NCBI RefSeq assembly: GCF_001592225.1
Contig: NZ_BCWN01000009.1
Location: forward strand, 1-64,000
Length of the DNA stretch: 64,000 nucleotides
Direction of reading: 5' to 3'
Source: Castellaniella caeni NBRC 101664
Lineage (GTDB): Bacteria > Pseudomonadota > Gammaproteobacteria > Burkholderiales > Burkholderiaceae_B
Shown here: piece by piece, positions 26,078 to 35,448 of the stretch
How the letters are laid out: each line of letters opens with the position of its first letter
Numbering within the stretch: position 1 is the first letter of the stretch
Made by a program: the position numbers and the translations under genes
The notes under the pieces: model-generated
The model's input: the letters and a program-made list of their open reading frames with translations, nothing else
Databases searched by the model: none
What the model was told of the DNA's origin: nothing

Positions 26078-27553
26078 ATGTTCGACCTATTCTCCGGCCT
26101 GCCGCTCGCGGTTGGGCTCAGCCTGGTGCTGGCGCTGGCCTTGGTGCTGGTCTTCGAATTCATCAATGGCTTTCACGACACGGCCAATGCCGTGGCCACC
26201 GTCATCTACACCAAGGCCATGCCCCCGCACCTGGCAGTCCTCTTTTCGGGGATCTGCAATTTCCTGGGCGTCTTATTGGGCGGCGTGGGCGTGGCCTACG
26301 CCATCGTCCACCTGCTGCCGGTCGATCTGCTGCTCAATATGGGCAGCGGACGCAGCCTGAGCATGGTGTATTCGGTGCTTGCCACGGCCATCGCCTGGAA
26401 CCTGGGCACCTGGTACTTCGGCATCCCGGCGTCCAGCTCGCACACGCTGATCGGCGCGATCCTGGGGGTAGGTCTGGCCAATGCCCTGCTGACCGGCCTG
26501 CCCGTGGGGGTCGGCGTCAACTGGGGCAAGGCACTGGAGATCGGCCTGTCGCTCATCATTTCGCCGCTGGCCGGCTTCGCCCTGGCGGCAGCCCTGTTGC
26601 TGGGCCTGAAGAAAGTCTTCGTCGGCTCGAAGATGCACAAAACGCCCGAAGAGCGCCGCGCGATCGACAAAAAGAAACACCCGCCCTTCTGGAATCGGCT
26701 GGTACTGGTGCTCTCGGCCCTGTGCGTGAGCTTCGTGCACGGCTCCAACGACGGCCAGAAGGGTATCGGCCTCATCATGCTGGTGCTCATCGGCATCGTC
26801 CCGGCCAAATTCGTGCTCGACCCCGTCAGCACCCCTTATCAGATTCAACGCACCTACGACGCCGCCGCCCACCTGGGCGACCTTTACCAGCGCAACGCCG
26901 ATACGCTGGGCGACTACCTGGCGCTCCAGCGCCCGCCCCGCGCGCCCCTGCCCTCCGACACCCACTGCGACCCGCAGGACACGCTGTCCGCGATCCAGGC
27001 GGTGCGCCACAGCCTGGAAGGCGTGCGCAGCTATGAGGGGCTGCCGCTCGATGCCCGCCGCCACGTGCGCCGCTACCTGTTGTGCCTGGACGACACGGCG
27101 CGCAAGGTGGCCCAGCTCGGCGTACTGCCCAGCTACGAGGCGGCCGACCTGCAGCGCCTGCGCACCGAGCTCACGGCCACGACGGAATACGCGCCGCTCT
27201 GGGTGATCGCCGCCGTCGCGCTGGCCCTGGGCGTGGGTTCGATGGTGGGCTGGCGCCGCGTGGTGCTGACCGTGGGCGAGAAGATCGGCAAACAGGGCAT
27301 GACCTACGCCCAGGGCATGGCGGCCCAGATTACCGCCGTGGCGGCCATCGGCGTGGCCAACGCGTTCAGCCTGCCCGTCTCGACCACCCACGTACTGTCC
27401 TCGGGCGTGGCGGGCACCATGGTGGCCAATTGCAGTGGCCTGCAACGGGGCACGGTGCGCACCATCCTGCTGGCCTGGGTGCTGACTTTCCCCGTGAGCA
27501 TGCTGCTGTCGGCGGGCCTGTTCAGCGTGACCGTGCTGCTGCTGGAGATGTGA
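26078..27553 (+). CDS. pitA: Low-affinity inorganic phosphate transporter (Pit/PHO4 family)
   Basis: This inner-membrane symporter moves metal-phosphate with protons. The 491-residue protein shows both PHO4 signature copies, FHDTANA near residue 32 and VHGSNDGQKGIGL near 220, plus the VSTTHVLSS motif near the C-terminus. About ten to twelve membrane segments flank a cytoplasmic loop (roughly 250-370). The start is the ATG at 26078 (MFDLFSGLPLAVG); the longer frame from 25889 adds 63 residues unlike the family. PhoU is 1.8 kb away, but no Pho box is seen directly upstream of pitA. Confidence 0.93.
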   Translation: MFDLFSGLPLAVGLSLVLALALVLVFEFINGFHDTANAVATVIYTKAMPPHLAVLFSGICNFLGVLLGGVGVAYAIVHLLPVDLLLNMGSGRSLSMVYSVLATAIAWNLGTWYFGIPASSSHTLIGAILGVGLANALLTGLPVGVGVNWGKALEIGLSLIISPLAGFALAAALLLGLKKVFVGSKMHKTPEERRAIDKKKHPPFWNRLVLVLSALCVSFVHGSNDGQKGIGLIMLVLIGIVPAKFVLDPVSTPYQIQRTYDAAAHLGDLYQRNADTLGDYLALQRPPRAPLPSDTHCDPQDTLSAIQAVRHSLEGVRSYEGLPLDARRHVRRYLLCLDDTARKVAQLGVLPSYEAADLQRLRTELTATTEYAPLWVIAAVALALGVGSMVGWRRVVLTVGEKIGKQGMTYAQGMAAQITAVAAIGVANAFSLPVSTTHVLSSGVAGTMVANCSGLQRGTVRTILLAWVLTFPVSMLLSAGLFSVTVLLLEM

Positions 27554-27563
27554 GCGGCAGTCG

Positions 27564-28259
27564 TCAGGATAGCTGCCGGTAGCTCGAATCCAGTGCGTCC
27601 CACCACGGCACTGCGCGCGCGCCGACGACCTTGACCAGAGACCGGCGCAGGCGCAACCGGTTTTTGCGCCGCTGTTCCGACGACACGACACCCAGGCGCG
27701 CACGATCGAAATCGATGAGCCAGACGCGGTCTTGCGCATCGAACAGAATGTTGAAGGCGTTGAGATCGGCGTGCCAGACCCCGGCCTCGTGCATGGCGAA
27801 GATGGCCCGCGCGACAGCCTGTGGATCAGCCGCGGCCAGGCGGTGGGCCAGCGTGCGCGCCTGCGGGATGCGCGCAATCAGGATGGCAGCCCGGTAGAAC
27901 AGGCCCTGGCGCCAGTAGGCCGCGGCCAGGGGCTCGGGCACCCGCACGCCCGCCTGGCGCAAGTGGGCCAGCACGCGCACCTCGGCAAACGATCGCACAC
28001 GCGCCTCGCCCAGCCACAGGTACGATGCGCGTCCCAGGCGCGCGCGCAGGCCGCCGCGCCGGTAGTGGCGCAGGACGGCGGCCCCGTGGGCCCCATCGAC
28101 AAACCAGGCCGCCTGCCGCCCGCCTTCGGCCACCGGCACCGCGTCCGGGCGACCGACATCCAGCCAGCCCGGCTGCCAGACGGCGGACAGGCGGCTGGGG
28201 ATGCACACCGCGCCGTCGGCATCCGCGCGTTTTTCCCAGGTGGGCGGAATGGAGTTCAT
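27564..28259 (-). CDS. kdkA: 3-deoxy-D-manno-octulosonic acid kinase (KdkA)
   Basis: This is a small RIO/WaaP-type kinase of 231 residues that phosphorylates O-4 of the single Kdo in LPS, as known in Haemophilus and Bordetella. The catalytic loop HADLNAFNILFD (near residue 169) and the metal-binding DFDRARLG (near 191) are clear, and the C-terminal KNRLRLRRSL is typical. The ATG at 28259 overlaps the stop of the TauE/SafE gene (ATGA). It is convergent with pitA, whose stop is 10 bp away. It fits with the core cluster at 6-12 kb. Confidence 0.9.
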   Translation of the reverse strand: MNSIPPTWEKRADADGAVCIPSRLSAVWQPGWLDVGRPDAVPVAEGGRQAAWFVDGAHGAAVLRHYRRGGLRARLGRASYLWLGEARVRSFAEVRVLAHLRQAGVRVPEPLAAAYWRQGLFYRAAILIARIPQARTLAHRLAAADPQAVARAIFAMHEAGVWHADLNAFNILFDAQDRVWLIDFDRARLGVVSSEQRRKNRLRLRRSLVKVVGARAVPWWDALDSSYRQLS

Positions 28260-29041
28260 GCGCTTCCCCGCGCCAGCAGCAGGGCCATGATGACCAGCAG
28301 CATGCAGGCAAAAATGAATTTGAGACGCGCCTCGGGCATGGCATAGGCCAGGCGCACGCCATAGGGCACGCACAGCAGGCTGCCCAGGGCAAGCGGAATG
28401 CCGACCAGGCCGTGCGCCTGGCCGTGCCAGGCATAGGTGGCCAGGGCCACGACGGTGCCGGGCACGATCATGGTCAGCGCCAGGGCCTGGGCCGAGGTCT
28501 GGCGCAGGCGAAACAGGGTCGTCATGAAAGGCACGGCCAGCACCGAGCCGCCCACCCCGAAAATGCCCCCTGTCAGCCCGGCGAAAATACCCACCAGAAA
28601 GTACCACAGCCGTCGCACCTCGCCGACCTCATGGTAGTGGTTGGCCGGGCGCGCGCGGGCCTGGCGCCCGAGGCTCTCGCGAAAATAGAACAGGGCGATC
28701 ACGAAGACGAAGCCGGCATAGATGCGGCGCAGCAGCCAGGGGTCGATGCCCAGGGCGATCTGCGCGCCGATCCAGGTGAAGACCACCGAACCGGCGGCAC
28801 CCGCCGCTGCGGATTTCAGGTCGATGGGCGCGCGCTGATGGTATTTGCGCACCGTCAGCAACACGGCGGGCAGCACCATGATGAGCGCCGTGCCCTGGGC
28901 CGCCTGCTGCTCGAAGCCAAGCACGATGCCCAGCAGCGGAATGGCGATGAGCCCACCGCCGATGCCCAGCACGCCGCCCGCAAAACCGATCACGCCGCCG
29001 ACGGCCAGGCAGGCCGGAATCAGCCAGAGACTGTCCGCCAC
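28256..29041 (-). CDS. TauE/SafE family exporter
   Basis: This 261-residue inner-membrane protein has about eight hydrophobic segments. The two inverted family repeats are marked by GFAGGVLGIGGGLIAIP near residue 19 and GLTGGIFGVGGSVLAVPF near 155. Family members export sulfite, sulfoacetate or related organic anions, but the substrate here is unknown. It starts 6 bp after the radA stop and overlaps kdkA by 4 bp. Confidence 0.88.
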   Translation of the reverse strand: MADSLWLIPACLAVGGVIGFAGGVLGIGGGLIAIPLLGIVLGFEQQAAQGTALIMVLPAVLLTVRKYHQRAPIDLKSAAAGAAGSVVFTWIGAQIALGIDPWLLRRIYAGFVFVIALFYFRESLGRQARARPANHYHEVGEVRRLWYFLVGIFAGLTGGIFGVGGSVLAVPFMTTLFRLRQTSAQALALTMIVPGTVVALATYAWHGQAHGLVGIPLALGSLLCVPYGVRLAYAMPEARLKFIFACMLLVIMALLLARGSA

Positions 29042-29047
29042 CGACGC

Positions 29048-30409
29048 CTACCCCGCCTGCAGGACGCCGAGCACGTCCTCGATGCGATCGACCGGCTGGA
29101 TGTCCAGCCCCTCGATGGCCTGGCGCGGCAGGTTGGCGCGCGGCACGATGGCGGTGCGAAAGCCCAGCTTGGCGGCTTCGCGCAAGCGTTCTTGGCCGCG
29201 CGGCGCCGGGCGGATTTCGCCCGCCAGCCCGACTTCGCCAAAAGCCAGCAGGCCCGCGGGCAAAGGCCGGTCGCGCATGGAGGAAAGAATGGCCAGGGCC
29301 ACGGCGAGGTCGGCCGCGGGTTCCATGATGCGTACGCCGCCCACGGCGTTGACGAAGACGTCCTGGTCGAAGGTGGCCACGCCCGCGTGGCGGTGCAAGA
29401 CGGCCAGCAGCATGGCCAGGCGGCTGCTTTCCAGGCCGACGGACAGGCGGCGCGGGTTAGGCACGTGGGCGGTGTCCACCAGGGCCTGAACCTCGACCAG
29501 CAGGGGGCGCGTGCCCTCTTGGGTGGCCATCACGCAAGAACCCGCGACCTCGCGCGAGTGCCCGGCGAGAAAAAGGGCCGAGGGGTTGCTCACGCCGCGC
29601 AGCCCGCGGTCGGTCATGGCGAACACGCCCAGCTCGTTGACGGCGCCAAAGCGGTTCTTGATGGCGCGCACCAGGCGAAATGAGGAATGCGTGTCCCCCT
29701 CGAAATACAGCACGGTATCGACGATGTGCTCGAGCACGCGCGGCCCGGCCAGCGCGCCATCCTTGGTGACGTGGCCGATGAGGATGAGCGTGACCCCGGT
29801 CTGCTTGGCGATACGCGTGAGCTGCGCGGCGCATTCGCGCACCTGCGACACCGAACCCGGCGCGGCGGTCAGTTCGCCGGAATACAGCGTCTGGATGGAA
29901 TCGATCACCGCGACGCTGGGCCGACGCTCGGTGAGTGCCGCCGTGATTTGTTCCAGGCGGATTTCCGCCAGCAGATCGACGCCATCGCCCGAGACCCCGA
30001 GGCGCTGCGCGCGCAAGGCCACCTGCTCGGCGGATTCTTCACCCGTGACGTAGAGCACCGGCTGCTGCTGCGACAGGCTGGCCAGCGCCTGCAACAGCAG
30101 GGTGGACTTGCCGATGCCGGGATCGCCGCCGATCAACACCACGGCCCCGGCCACCAGGCCACCGCCCAGGACGCGATCGAATTCTTCGATGCCGGTGGGG
30201 TTGCGCGCCTGCTCGCGCGCCTCGATGTCGGCTAGGCGCCGCACGGGGGTCGAGGCAGCCAGCGGGGCGTAGCGGTGCGCCGCCGCGGCGGGCGATTCAC
30301 GCGATTCCTGCAGCGTGTTCCAGGCCCCGCACTGCGGGCAGCGGCCTTCCCATTTGGCGCTGGTGCCGCCGCACTCGCCGCAGACGAACAGGGTCTTGAC
30401 CTTGGCCAT
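29048..30409 (-). CDS. radA: DNA repair protein RadA
   Basis: RadA (Sms) is a RecA-like branch-migration helicase in recombination repair. At 453 residues it matches the family. The N-terminal zinc finger has cysteines 10, 13, 24 and 27. Walker A is GGDPGIGKST (94-103), the RadA-specific KNRFG follows near residue 255, and the C-terminal third is the Lon-protease-like domain without the catalytic serine-lysine role. The ATG at 30409 shares one base with the stop of the SDR gene (TGATG). Confidence 0.96.
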   Translation of the reverse strand: MAKVKTLFVCGECGGTSAKWEGRCPQCGAWNTLQESRESPAAAAHRYAPLAASTPVRRLADIEAREQARNPTGIEEFDRVLGGGLVAGAVVLIGGDPGIGKSTLLLQALASLSQQQPVLYVTGEESAEQVALRAQRLGVSGDGVDLLAEIRLEQITAALTERRPSVAVIDSIQTLYSGELTAAPGSVSQVRECAAQLTRIAKQTGVTLILIGHVTKDGALAGPRVLEHIVDTVLYFEGDTHSSFRLVRAIKNRFGAVNELGVFAMTDRGLRGVSNPSALFLAGHSREVAGSCVMATQEGTRPLLVEVQALVDTAHVPNPRRLSVGLESSRLAMLLAVLHRHAGVATFDQDVFVNAVGGVRIMEPAADLAVALAILSSMRDRPLPAGLLAFGEVGLAGEIRPAPRGQERLREAAKLGFRTAIVPRANLPRQAIEGLDIQPVDRIEDVLGVLQAG

Positions 30410-31125
30410 CAACGGCCCGCCAGGCTGCCGCCCCCGTCCACCCCCAGTTCTTGCCCGGTGATGAAGGCGGCCTCGTCGCTGAGCAGGAAAACCACGGCGG
30501 CGGCCACTTCGTCGGCCTGCGCCAGGCGCCCCATGGGGATGCTGGCCAGCACGGCGCGCTCGGCCTCGCTGCCCACGGGGCATTCGGCCCGAAACAGCCC
30601 GGTCTCGACCGGGCCCGGCGACACGGCATTGACCGTGACCCCGTAAGGGGCAAGTTCGAGCGCCCAGGTGCGTGTGCAGCCCAGCAGCGCGCTCTTGGCC
30701 GCCGAATAGCTGATGTGCCCCACCGAGCCGTAGACAGCCCGGCCGCACAGATTGACGATGCGCCCGGCCTTGCGCGCCTTCATGCCTGGCACGAAGGCCT
30801 GCACCGCCTGGACGGCGACGCGCACGTTGAGGTCGAAGGTCTGGTAAAGAGAGCCCAGATCGACTTCGCCCAGCGGCTCGGGCACGACCGGCCCCACGCA
30901 GTTGACGACGGCATCGACCGGATATTTTTCGCGGATGACGCGCAGCAGCTCTTCGGTTTCGCCGGCATTGGCCAGGTCGCAAGCATAGAGGTAACCGGGG
31001 AAATCGATGTCCGCCGTATGGCGCGCCAGGCCCACCACGTGGCAGCCCTGGTCGGCCAGCCGCTGGCTGACGGCCCAGCCGATGCCCTTGGTTGCGCCAG
31101 TGACCAATACACAGCTATTTTTCAT
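30409..31125 (-). CDS. SDR family oxidoreductase (FabG-like)
   Basis: This classical short-chain dehydrogenase/reductase has 238 residues. The NAD(P) loop is VTGATKGIGWAVS (8-20), with NCVGP as the variant of NNAG. The catalytic Tyr and Lys lie in ISYSAAK near residue 146, and GQELGVDGGGS lies at the C-terminus. The substrate is not known. It could be a 3-oxoacyl-ACP reductase paralogue. It is translationally coupled to radA and lies 21 bp after alr, so these form one operon. Confidence 0.88.
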   Translation of the reverse strand: MKNSCVLVTGATKGIGWAVSQRLADQGCHVVGLARHTADIDFPGYLYACDLANAGETEELLRVIREKYPVDAVVNCVGPVVPEPLGEVDLGSLYQTFDLNVRVAVQAVQAFVPGMKARKAGRIVNLCGRAVYGSVGHISYSAAKSALLGCTRTWALELAPYGVTVNAVSPGPVETGLFRAECPVGSEAERAVLASIPMGRLAQADEVAAAVVFLLSDEAAFITGQELGVDGGGSLAGR

Positions 31126-31146
31126 GAAAGGTCCTTGAGGTCAGCA

Positions 31147-32268
31147 TCATAATTCGCGGCGCGGCACGCGGGGCGCCACGGCGCACAGCAGCTCGTAGCC
31201 GATGGTGCCGCAACTGGCGGCGACTTCATCGACCGACGGCCCGCCCTGCCCCCACAGCACCACCTCGGCCCCGACCCCGGCCTGTGGAACCGGGTCGAGA
31301 TCGACGGCCAGCATGTCCATGGACACCCGCCCGACCAGCCGCGTGCGCACGCCCGCGACGCTGATGGGCGTGCCGCTGACGGCATGGCGCGGATAGCCGT
31401 CGGCATAGCCGCAGGCCACCACCCCCACGCGCATGGCGTGCGGCGCGCGGAAGGTCTGGCCGTATCCCACGGCTTCGCCCGCCGGCACGGTGTGGGCGCT
31501 GATGAGCTGTGCGCTGAGCGTCATGGCGGGCCGCAAGCCGAAGGAGGCCGCCGTCTGGCTGGCAAAGGGCGACGCGCCGTACAGGCAGATGCCTGGGCGC
31601 ACCCACTGCGCCTCGCTGACGCGCACCCCGGCGGCAAAGCCGGGGGTGAGCGTGGCCGCCGAATTGCAGACGCTGACCGGGCCAGGCAGGTCCTGCGTGG
31701 CCTGCTCGAAGCAGTCGAGCTGGGCGCGCGTGACCGCGGGGTCATCGTCGGCGCGGGCGAAGTGCGTCATCTTGCCCACCGTGCCCAACACCCCCTGGGC
31801 CTGCAAGGCCTGGGCGCGAGCGAAGGCGGCGCGGTATTCGTCGGGCTGAAAACCCAGGCGGTGCATGCCGCTGTTGAGCTTGACGAAGGCATCGAGCGGC
31901 GCGCGCACCTCGCCTTGCGCCAGCATCCGCAGCTGTTCGTCGCAATGGATGGCCGTGGCGATGCGATACTGCGCCAGCACGGCAAGGTCGGCGGGCTGGA
32001 AGAAGCCTTCGAGCAGCAAAATGGGGCCCGTCCAGCCCAGCTCGCGGCAGCGCACGGCCTCATCGAGATCGATCATGGCCAGGCCGTCGGCCTGGGCGAA
32101 GCCGCGCACGGCGGCCTCAAGGCCATGGCCGTAGCCGCGCGCCTTCATCACCGCCCACACGAACGGCGCGGGGCCGCCGCGGGCATCGTTGGCAAGACGC
32201 TGCACAACCTGCCGCAGGTTATGCGCCAAGGCTTCGGTATCGATGGTTGCCAGAATCGGACGCGGCAT
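31147..32268 (-). CDS. alr: Alanine racemase
   Basis: This PLP enzyme makes D-alanine for peptidoglycan. The protein is 373 residues (usual ~360). The PLP lysine is Lys42 in KARGYGHG, a slight variant of the common KANAYGHG. The C-terminal domain has GRVSMDMLAVDLDP, which supplies the other active-site face. I chose the ATG at 32268 (MPRPILATID); a longer frame to 32403 runs into the divergent hpnC region. It heads the alr-SDR-radA-tauE-kdkA run. It could equally be the catabolic DadX. Confidence 0.93.
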   Translation of the reverse strand: MPRPILATIDTEALAHNLRQVVQRLANDARGGPAPFVWAVMKARGYGHGLEAAVRGFAQADGLAMIDLDEAVRCRELGWTGPILLLEGFFQPADLAVLAQYRIATAIHCDEQLRMLAQGEVRAPLDAFVKLNSGMHRLGFQPDEYRAAFARAQALQAQGVLGTVGKMTHFARADDDPAVTRAQLDCFEQATQDLPGPVSVCNSAATLTPGFAAGVRVSEAQWVRPGICLYGASPFASQTAASFGLRPAMTLSAQLISAHTVPAGEAVGYGQTFRAPHAMRVGVVACGYADGYPRHAVSGTPISVAGVRTRLVGRVSMDMLAVDLDPVPQAGVGAEVVLWGQGGPSVDEVAASCGTIGYELLCAVAPRVPRREL

Positions 32269-32372
32269 GGAACCCCCAAAAACATGAACGGCAAGATGCG
32301 CCGCATCCTGCCTGATGTCCGTTGCGATAAGCCAGCACGATGGCGCCACCCGTCGTGGCCGGAAAGCTCCCC

Positions 32373-32380
32373 AGTATACT
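32373..32380. promoter_or_regulatory. Symmetric -10 element (AGTATACT) between alr and hpnC
   Basis: This palindrome gives TATACT on both strands. On the plus strand it ends 8 bp before the hpnC ATG, which would make the transcript leaderless or nearly so. On the minus strand it would give alr a leader of ~100 nt. No clear -35 is seen on either strand. Confidence 0.4.
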
Positions 32381-32388
32381 GCCTCATC

Positions 32389-33276
32389 ATGGCCGTTGAT
32401 CACTACGAGAACTTCCCCGTCGCCTCAATCGTGCTGCCCGCGCGGCTGCGCCCCGCCGTGCGCGCCCTGTACGCTTTTGCCCGTGGCGCCGACGACCTGG
32501 CCGACGAAGGCGACGCCCCGCCCGCGCAGCGGCGGGCCGTCCTGCAAGCCTGGCGCGCCGCCCTCCAGGACATCGGCTGCCAGCGCGACGTCCCGGCCAC
32601 GCTGGCGCCCGGACACCAGCTGGTGTTCACGCGCCTGGCGCGGATCATCGCCGCGCACCACCTGCCAATCCAGCCTCTGCTCGACCTGCTGTCGGCCTTC
32701 ATCCAGGATCTGGACACGCCCTATTACCCGGACGAAGCCGCCCTGATGGACTACTGCCAGCGCTCGGCCAACCCGGTCGGACGCCTGATGCTGCACCTCT
32801 TTGGCGCCACCGGCGCGCAAGACCTGGCGCAGTCCGACGCCATCTGCTCGGGCCTGCAACGGGTCAATTTCTGCCAGGACGTGGCCATCGACCAGGCCAA
32901 GGGTCGCTGCTATATCCCGCTGGACTGCCTGGCCCGCCACGAGCAGACGCTGCAGTCCCTGGGCGACCTGTGCGCCCAGGCCCCGCAGACCGTACCCGCG
33001 GCCTGGCAGGCCATCCTGCGCGAGCAGGCCGGGCAGGCCCGCCATCTGCTGCTCACCGGCAGCCCGCTGGCCTGGCGCCTGCCCGGGCGCATCGGCTTCG
33101 AGCTACGGCTGGTGGTGCACGGCGGGCTGCGCATTCTCGACAAGCTGGCCGCCGGCGGCTACAACCCTTACGCCAACCGCCCCATCCTGGGCCCGCGCGA
33201 CCGCTTCCTGCTATGCTGGCGCGCAATCGGCCCGGCCCCTGCCGCGCCCGCCTCTCCCAGCCATCATGACTCCTGA
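32389..33276 (+). CDS. hpnC: Hydroxysqualene synthase HpnC
   Basis: This member of the trans-isoprenyl diphosphate synthase family converts presqualene diphosphate to hydroxysqualene in the HpnCDE squalene pathway. It has 295 residues. The two Asp-rich motifs are GADDLADEGD (near residue 32) and CQDVAIDQAKGR (near 164). The ATG at 32389 (MAVDHYENFPV) matches the family start. There is no Shine-Dalgarno sequence before it and a -10-like element lies 8 bp upstream. The gene order hpnC-hpnD-hpnE is standard. Confidence 0.93.
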   Translation: MAVDHYENFPVASIVLPARLRPAVRALYAFARGADDLADEGDAPPAQRRAVLQAWRAALQDIGCQRDVPATLAPGHQLVFTRLARIIAAHHLPIQPLLDLLSAFIQDLDTPYYPDEAALMDYCQRSANPVGRLMLHLFGATGAQDLAQSDAICSGLQRVNFCQDVAIDQAKGRCYIPLDCLARHEQTLQSLGDLCAQAPQTVPAAWQAILREQAGQARHLLLTGSPLAWRLPGRIGFELRLVVHGGLRILDKLAAGGYNPYANRPILGPRDRFLLCWRAIGPAPAAPASPSHHDS

Positions 33277-34129
33277 CGAATACTGCCAGCGCAAGGCCGC
33301 TCAAAGCGGTTCGAGCTTTTACTACTCTTTTCTGTTCCTGCCGCCCGCCCGGCGCCGCGCCATCACCGCGCTCTACGCCTTCTGCCGCGAAGTGGACGAC
33401 ATCGTGGACGAGGTCAGCGAGGCCTCGGTCGCGCGCATGAAGCTCGCCTGGTGGCGCGGCCAGGTGGATCAAATGTTCCACGGCACCCCCGATCACCCGG
33501 TGGCCATCGCCCTGGCCCAGCACATCCAGCCCTTCGGCCTGCGCGCCGAGCCGCTGTACGCGGTGATCGAAGGCATGGAAATGGATCTGGATCAGTTCCG
33601 CTACCCCGACTGGGACGCGCTGCGCCAGTACTGCTGGCGCGCGGCGGGCGTGGTGGGCGACCTGTCGGCCAGCATCTTCGGCTACACCGACCCCAAGACC
33701 CTCGAATACGCCGAGACCCTGGGCCTGGCCTTCCAGATGACCAACATCATCCGCGACGTGGGCGACGACGCGCGGCGTGGGCGCATCTACCTGCCCGAAG
33801 ACGACATGCGACACCACGGCGTCAGCATCGACGACGTGCTGGACAGCCGCTACAGCGACAACTTCCAGGCCCTGATGCGTCAGCAGACCCAGCGCGCCCG
33901 CACGCTCTACCGCGACGCCATGCGCCTGCTGCCCGAGGCCGACCGGCGCGCCCAGCGCCCCGGCCTCATGATGGCCGCCATCTACGCCACCCTGCTCGAC
34001 GAGATCGAGCGCGACGGCTGGCACGTGCTCGACCAACGCATCGCCCTCACCCCGATCCGCAAGTTCTGGCTGGCCTGGAAGGTCTGGGTGGGCGGCGGCC
34101 ACAGCCTGGTGCGCCGCCTGGCGGCATGA
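33266..34129 (+). CDS. hpnD: Presqualene diphosphate synthase HpnD
   Basis: This enzyme condenses two farnesyl diphosphates to presqualene diphosphate, the first HpnCDE step. It has 287 residues. The Asp-rich motifs are REVDDIVDE (near 43) and RDVGDDARRGRIYLP (near 168), and the start MTPDEYCQRKAAQSGSSFYY is characteristic. The gene overlaps the end of hpnC by 11 bp and the start of hpnE by 4 bp, so the three are translationally coupled. Confidence 0.94.
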   Translation: MTPDEYCQRKAAQSGSSFYYSFLFLPPARRRAITALYAFCREVDDIVDEVSEASVARMKLAWWRGQVDQMFHGTPDHPVAIALAQHIQPFGLRAEPLYAVIEGMEMDLDQFRYPDWDALRQYCWRAAGVVGDLSASIFGYTDPKTLEYAETLGLAFQMTNIIRDVGDDARRGRIYLPEDDMRHHGVSIDDVLDSRYSDNFQALMRQQTQRARTLYRDAMRLLPEADRRAQRPGLMMAAIYATLLDEIERDGWHVLDQRIALTPIRKFWLAWKVWVGGGHSLVRRLAA

Positions 34130-35448
34130 GCATTGCGGTCGTCGGCGCTGGCTGGGCCGGGCTGGCGGCGGCCCACGCGCTGCTGCGGGCGGGCCGCCAG
34201 GTGCACGTCTACGAGGCCGCCGCCCAGCCTGGCGGACGCGCGCGGCCCATCGAACACCCAACCCTGGGCGTGCCGCTGGACAACGGCCAGCACGTTCTGC
34301 TGGGCGCCTACCACGCCACGCTGGATCTCATGCGCACGCTGGGCATCGACCCCGCGCACGCCTGCCACGTGCAGCCGCTGCGGCTGGCCTCGGCCGACCG
34401 CGCGCTGCGCCTGAACTTCTGGCCCCTGCCCGCCCCCGCCCACCGGCTGGGGGTGCTGCTGGGCAGCCATGGGTTGGACGGCTGGCGCGGGCGGCGCCAC
34501 CTGGGGCGCGTGATGCGCGCCCTGAACCCGGAACGCATCGCCGCGCACGAGACGGTACAAGATTGGCTGTGCGCGTTGGACTGTCCGCCCACGCTGCTGT
34601 CCTCCCTGTGGGCCCCGCTGTGCCTGGCCGCCTGCAACACGCCCATCGCGCAGGCCGACGCACGCATCTTCGCCCGCGTGCTGCGCGACAGCCTGGGCGC
34701 CCGCGCACCAGACAGCCACCTGTACATCCCGCGCACACGTCTGCACGCGCTGTGGCCCGCCCAGGTCTGCGCGCAGCTGGGCGCACGGCTGCGCCGCCAA
34801 CGTGTGCAGTGCATTGAACAAGAACGGCATGCCCGGAGCGATGGCGCGCCGGGGGCCTGGCGCGTGGACGGCGAACGCTACGACCAGGTGATCCTGGCCG
34901 TGCCGGCATACGAAGCGCAGCGCCTGCTGGCGTCCCTGCCCGGCGCAAACGGCTATTTGAACCGCTGGCCCGCCTGGCAATACGCCGCCATCGGCACCGT
35001 GACGCTGCGCCTGCGCGCCCCCTGGCACTCGGGCCAGGCCATGAGCCTGCTGTGGGACGACCCCGCGCGCAATGCCTGGGGGCAGTGGTGTTTCGACCGC
35101 AGCGTCAGCGCGGCCCCAGGCCCCGAACAGCATCTGGCGCACGTGGTCATCAGCGGCGCCGAGCGCTATGCCAACTGCGATGCGCAGGCCGTCATCGAAG
35201 GCACCGTGGCCCAGCTGCGCGCCCAGGCCCGACGCCCGTTGCCCGCCATCGACGCGCAGGCATTGGTGACGGAAAAAAGGGCTACTTTCTTGTTGACCCC
35301 AGGCCTGGCCCGCCCCCAGACGCGCACGCCCTGGGCGGGCCTGCTGCTGGCGGGTGACTGGACGGATACGGGCTATCCCGCCGTGCTGGAAGGCGCCGTA
35401 CGCAGCGGACAAGGCGCCGCCGCCCTGGCGCTGGCCGCGCCTGCCTGA
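34126..35448 (+). CDS. hpnE: Squalene-forming FAD-dependent reductase HpnE
   Basis: This FAD amine-oxidase-fold enzyme reduces hydroxysqualene to squalene. The 440-residue protein starts with the dinucleotide-binding VVGAGWAGLAAAHALLRAG (5-23) and YEAAAQPGGRAR. The C-terminal FAD motif is LLLAGDWTDTGYPAVLEGAV. No squalene-hopene cyclase (shc) gene is present in the window, so the squalene may be used by a distant shc. The stop codon lies inside a large inverted repeat (35439-35495). Confidence 0.92.
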   Translation: MSIAVVGAGWAGLAAAHALLRAGRQVHVYEAAAQPGGRARPIEHPTLGVPLDNGQHVLLGAYHATLDLMRTLGIDPAHACHVQPLRLASADRALRLNFWPLPAPAHRLGVLLGSHGLDGWRGRRHLGRVMRALNPERIAAHETVQDWLCALDCPPTLLSSLWAPLCLAACNTPIAQADARIFARVLRDSLGARAPDSHLYIPRTRLHALWPAQVCAQLGARLRRQRVQCIEQERHARSDGAPGAWRVDGERYDQVILAVPAYEAQRLLASLPGANGYLNRWPAWQYAAIGTVTLRLRAPWHSGQAMSLLWDDPARNAWGQWCFDRSVSAAPGPEQHLAHVVISGAERYANCDAQAVIEGTVAQLRAQARRPLPAIDAQALVTEKRATFLLTPGLARPQTRTPWAGLLLAGDWTDTGYPAVLEGAVRSGQGAAALALAAPA

